Part shown: positions 5,398-6,318 of the stretch, piece by piece
Layout of the letters: each line of letters starts with the position of its first letter
Position numbering within the stretch: position 1 is the stretch's first letter
Assembly (NCBI GenBank): GCA_964509505.1
Contig: CAZDYP010000230.1
Span: forward strand, 1 to 6,318
From: CAZDYP01 sp964509505
Lineage (GTDB): Bacteria; Chloroflexota; Anaerolineae; JACRMK01
Direction: 5' to 3'
Length of the DNA stretch: 6,318 nucleotides
The notes under the pieces: generated by a model
Databases searched by the model: none
What the model was told of the DNA's origin: nothing
Seen by the model: the letters and a program-made list of their open reading frames with translations, nothing else
Made by a program: the position numbers and the translations under genes

Positions 5398-5566
5398 TGA
5401 GCCGACTCCAACCACGGCGCAAGCGGTAGCGGCGACGACGGCCATCGTGACGGAAGTAACCTCCATGTCCACGCTCTTCAATGCCAACCGCCCCTTCATT
5501 TTCCTGATTCGTGACACGGAGAGCGGCGCGGCGCTGTTTGTAGGGCGTGTGGTGGATCCGCGCTAA
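5372..5566 (+). pseudogene. Serpin C-terminal remnant (reactive-centre loop to end)
   Basis: In the frame read from 5396, the sequence encodes an Ala/Thr-rich hinge-like run (AQAVAATTAIV), then the stretch FNANRPFIFLI and RDTESGAALFVGRVVDPR before TAA 5564-5566. The FNANRPFIFLI part fits the PROSITE serpin signature position by position, and RD-ESG-LFVGRVVDP is the standard serpin C-terminal strand pair. Serpins are about 370-400 residues and inhibit proteases by inserting the reactive loop. Here only about 56 residues remain, with no start codon suited to the whole piece: an upstream in-frame stop lies at 5369-5371 and the first in-frame ATG is 5465. The body of the gene is absent and its place is taken by the lipoprotein gene in another frame. 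It is therefore most likely a deletion remnant; expression as a peptide cannot be excluded. Confidence 0.8.
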
Positions 5567-5589
5567 AATTATTCAAGGAGAAACAACCG

Positions 5590-6219
5590 ATGAGTACCAC
5601 GTCCAAACAGCCAGACGAGTTGAGCTATCGCACCATGACATTGGACATCGTACATAAGCGTTTTCGCCTCCACTTCAAACGAGTGCCCTTATTTACGCAC
5701 GTCGAGCCTATCGCGCCGAGCGCATGGCTGACTGAAACTTTGAGCAAGGGTATGGCGCTCGCGCTCATCAGCGAAAAGGCGCGCGCTGAGTTTGTCGTCG
5801 CCCCCATCTTGTTGGAAGTGCGAGCGCTCTGCCAAGACGCCATCAGCATTTATTCGGGCGTGTGTTTTGACGTTGATCCAGCCAACGGCTTGAAAGGCGT
5901 CTGTGATTTCATCGTCAGCAAAACGCTTCCCGTGCCGACACTGCAAGCACCCGTCGTCGTTTTGGTCGAAGCAAAAAAGAACGACATTGAAGAAGGTTTA
6001 GGTCAGTGCGCGGCAGAGATGTTGGCAGCGCGCATCTTCAATGAGCGCGAACAAAACGCGATTGACACCATCTTTGGCTGTGTCACCACAGGCGAAGACT
6101 GGCAGTTTTTGAAGCTGCAAGCGGATACACTTTACATTGATGAATCCAAGCTCTTCATTAGTGAACTACCGAAAATTTTAGGCACGCTGAAGCTCATCGT
6201 CGAAAATCAAAACGCATAG
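5590..6219 (+). CDS. PD-(D/E)XK nuclease-like protein, orphan
   Basis: This 209-residue soluble protein has the active-site layout of PD-(D/E)XK nucleases: D106 in GVCDFIV, then a hydrophobic strand VVVLVEAK with E127 and K129, followed by a helix containing GLGQCAAEML. An acidic helix precedes (RAEFVVAPILLEVRAL). From memory it resembles a widespread hypothetical family common in cyanobacteria and Chloroflexi (the SYRTMTLD start, then ARIFNEREQNAIDTIFG and a final LG-L strand or helix). No methyltransferase, helicase or specificity subunit is nearby, so a restriction role is unsupported. The start is set by AAGGAG at 5575-5580, 9 bases upstream of ATG 5590. The TAG stop overlaps the ribosome site of the next gene (13 bases of spacing), suggesting a shared transcript. 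The actual substrate is unknown. Confidence 0.7.
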   Translation: MSTTSKQPDELSYRTMTLDIVHKRFRLHFKRVPLFTHVEPIAPSAWLTETLSKGMALALISEKARAEFVVAPILLEVRALCQDAISIYSGVCFDVDPANGLKGVCDFIVSKTLPVPTLQAPVVVLVEAKKNDIEEGLGQCAAEMLAARIFNEREQNAIDTIFGCVTTGEDWQFLKLQADTLYIDESKLFISELPKILGTLKLIVENQNA

Positions 6220-6231
6220 GAGAACCTACTC

Positions 6232-6318
6232 ATGTCTTCATGGCGCACCCTTGCAGGCAGTCACTTCACAACCGAAAAAATCAGCGCGGTTGGTTCGCGC
6301 GGCATGGTCACGTCCAAT
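6232..6318 (+). CDS. Probable gamma-glutamyltransferase, 3' partial (first 29 codons)
   Basis: Only the N-terminus is inside the window. The sequence runs MSSWRTLAGSHFTTEKISAVGSRG and then MVTSN, which resembles the opening of gamma-glutamyltranspeptidases (usually RRGMVA-SHPLA...G). These enzymes transfer or hydrolyse gamma-glutamyl groups of glutathione. No signal peptide is evident. AGGAG at 6218-6222 precedes ATG 6232 by 9 bases. The catalytic Thr and the rest of the gene lie off the right edge, so this is a tentative name based on a short motif. Confidence 0.6.
   Translation, partial: MSSWRTLAGSHFTTEKISAVGSRGMVTSN

Noticed and set aside
5369..5400. Programmed frameshift joining the lipoprotein to the serpin tail
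   Set aside because: There is no slippery heptamer or stimulatory hairpin at the junction, and a serpin reactive loop after a lipoprotein helix would make no known protein.
5056..5517. 153-codon open frame on the minus strand
   Set aside because: It is antisense to the lipoprotein and serpin remnant, whose frames have clear motifs. It has no family features.

Overview
The window is a densely packed stretch of bacterial chromosome with every recognisable gene on the + strand. It suggests a Chloroflexota-like or similar environmental bacterium. The grounds are the split membrane lycopene cyclase, the serpin C-terminus, the cyanobacterial/Chloroflexi-style PD-(D/E)XK protein, and abundant short palindromes and heptamer arrays. 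This placement is inference, not proven. No tRNA, rRNA, CRISPR array, transposase or complete mobile element is visible, and no gene-free stretch exceeds about 200 bases.

Layout: (1) 3-458 is the end of a DUF126 / aconitase-X swivel-domain (small) subunit, whose tail is encoded by a perfect 15-bp palindrome. It is translationally coupled (GTGA overlap) to (2) a DUF402 protein starting with GTG at 455. (3) 1090-1419 and 1509-1835 are two roughly 109-residue membrane proteins that look like the two halves of a heterodimeric CarR/CrtYc-CrtYd type lycopene cyclase. Each start codon is preceded by an array of 7-bp repeats instead of a Shine-Dalgarno site. (4) 1846-2340 is a TPR_5-type tetratricopeptide protein. 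(5) 2382-2948 is a GrpB/UPF0157 nucleotidyltransferase-like protein, overlapping (6) a bidomain ChrA-family chromate transporter (2941-4230) whose interdomain linker carries an imperfect inverted repeat. (7) 4227-4775 is a Nudix hydrolase with ATGA coupling to chrA. (8) 4825-5397 is a lipoprotein with an Ala/Pro/Ser linker. (9) About 5396-5566 is a serpin remnant: only the reactive-centre loop and C-terminal signature survive, abutting the lipoprotein stop. (10) 5590-6219 is a PD-(D/E)XK-like protein. (11) From 6232 the first 29 codons of a probable gamma-glutamyltransferase run off the edge.

The genes do not form one obvious pathway. GrpB-ChrA-Nudix are coupled by overlapping stops and starts, and so are AcnX-small/DUF402. 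The two cyclase halves belong together functionally. The strongest theme is the repeats: palindromes and heptamer arrays have entered or replaced gene ends, a linker and translation-initiation regions without breaking reading frames. The clearest single surprise is the serpin C-terminal fragment. I see no convincing new multi-gene system.
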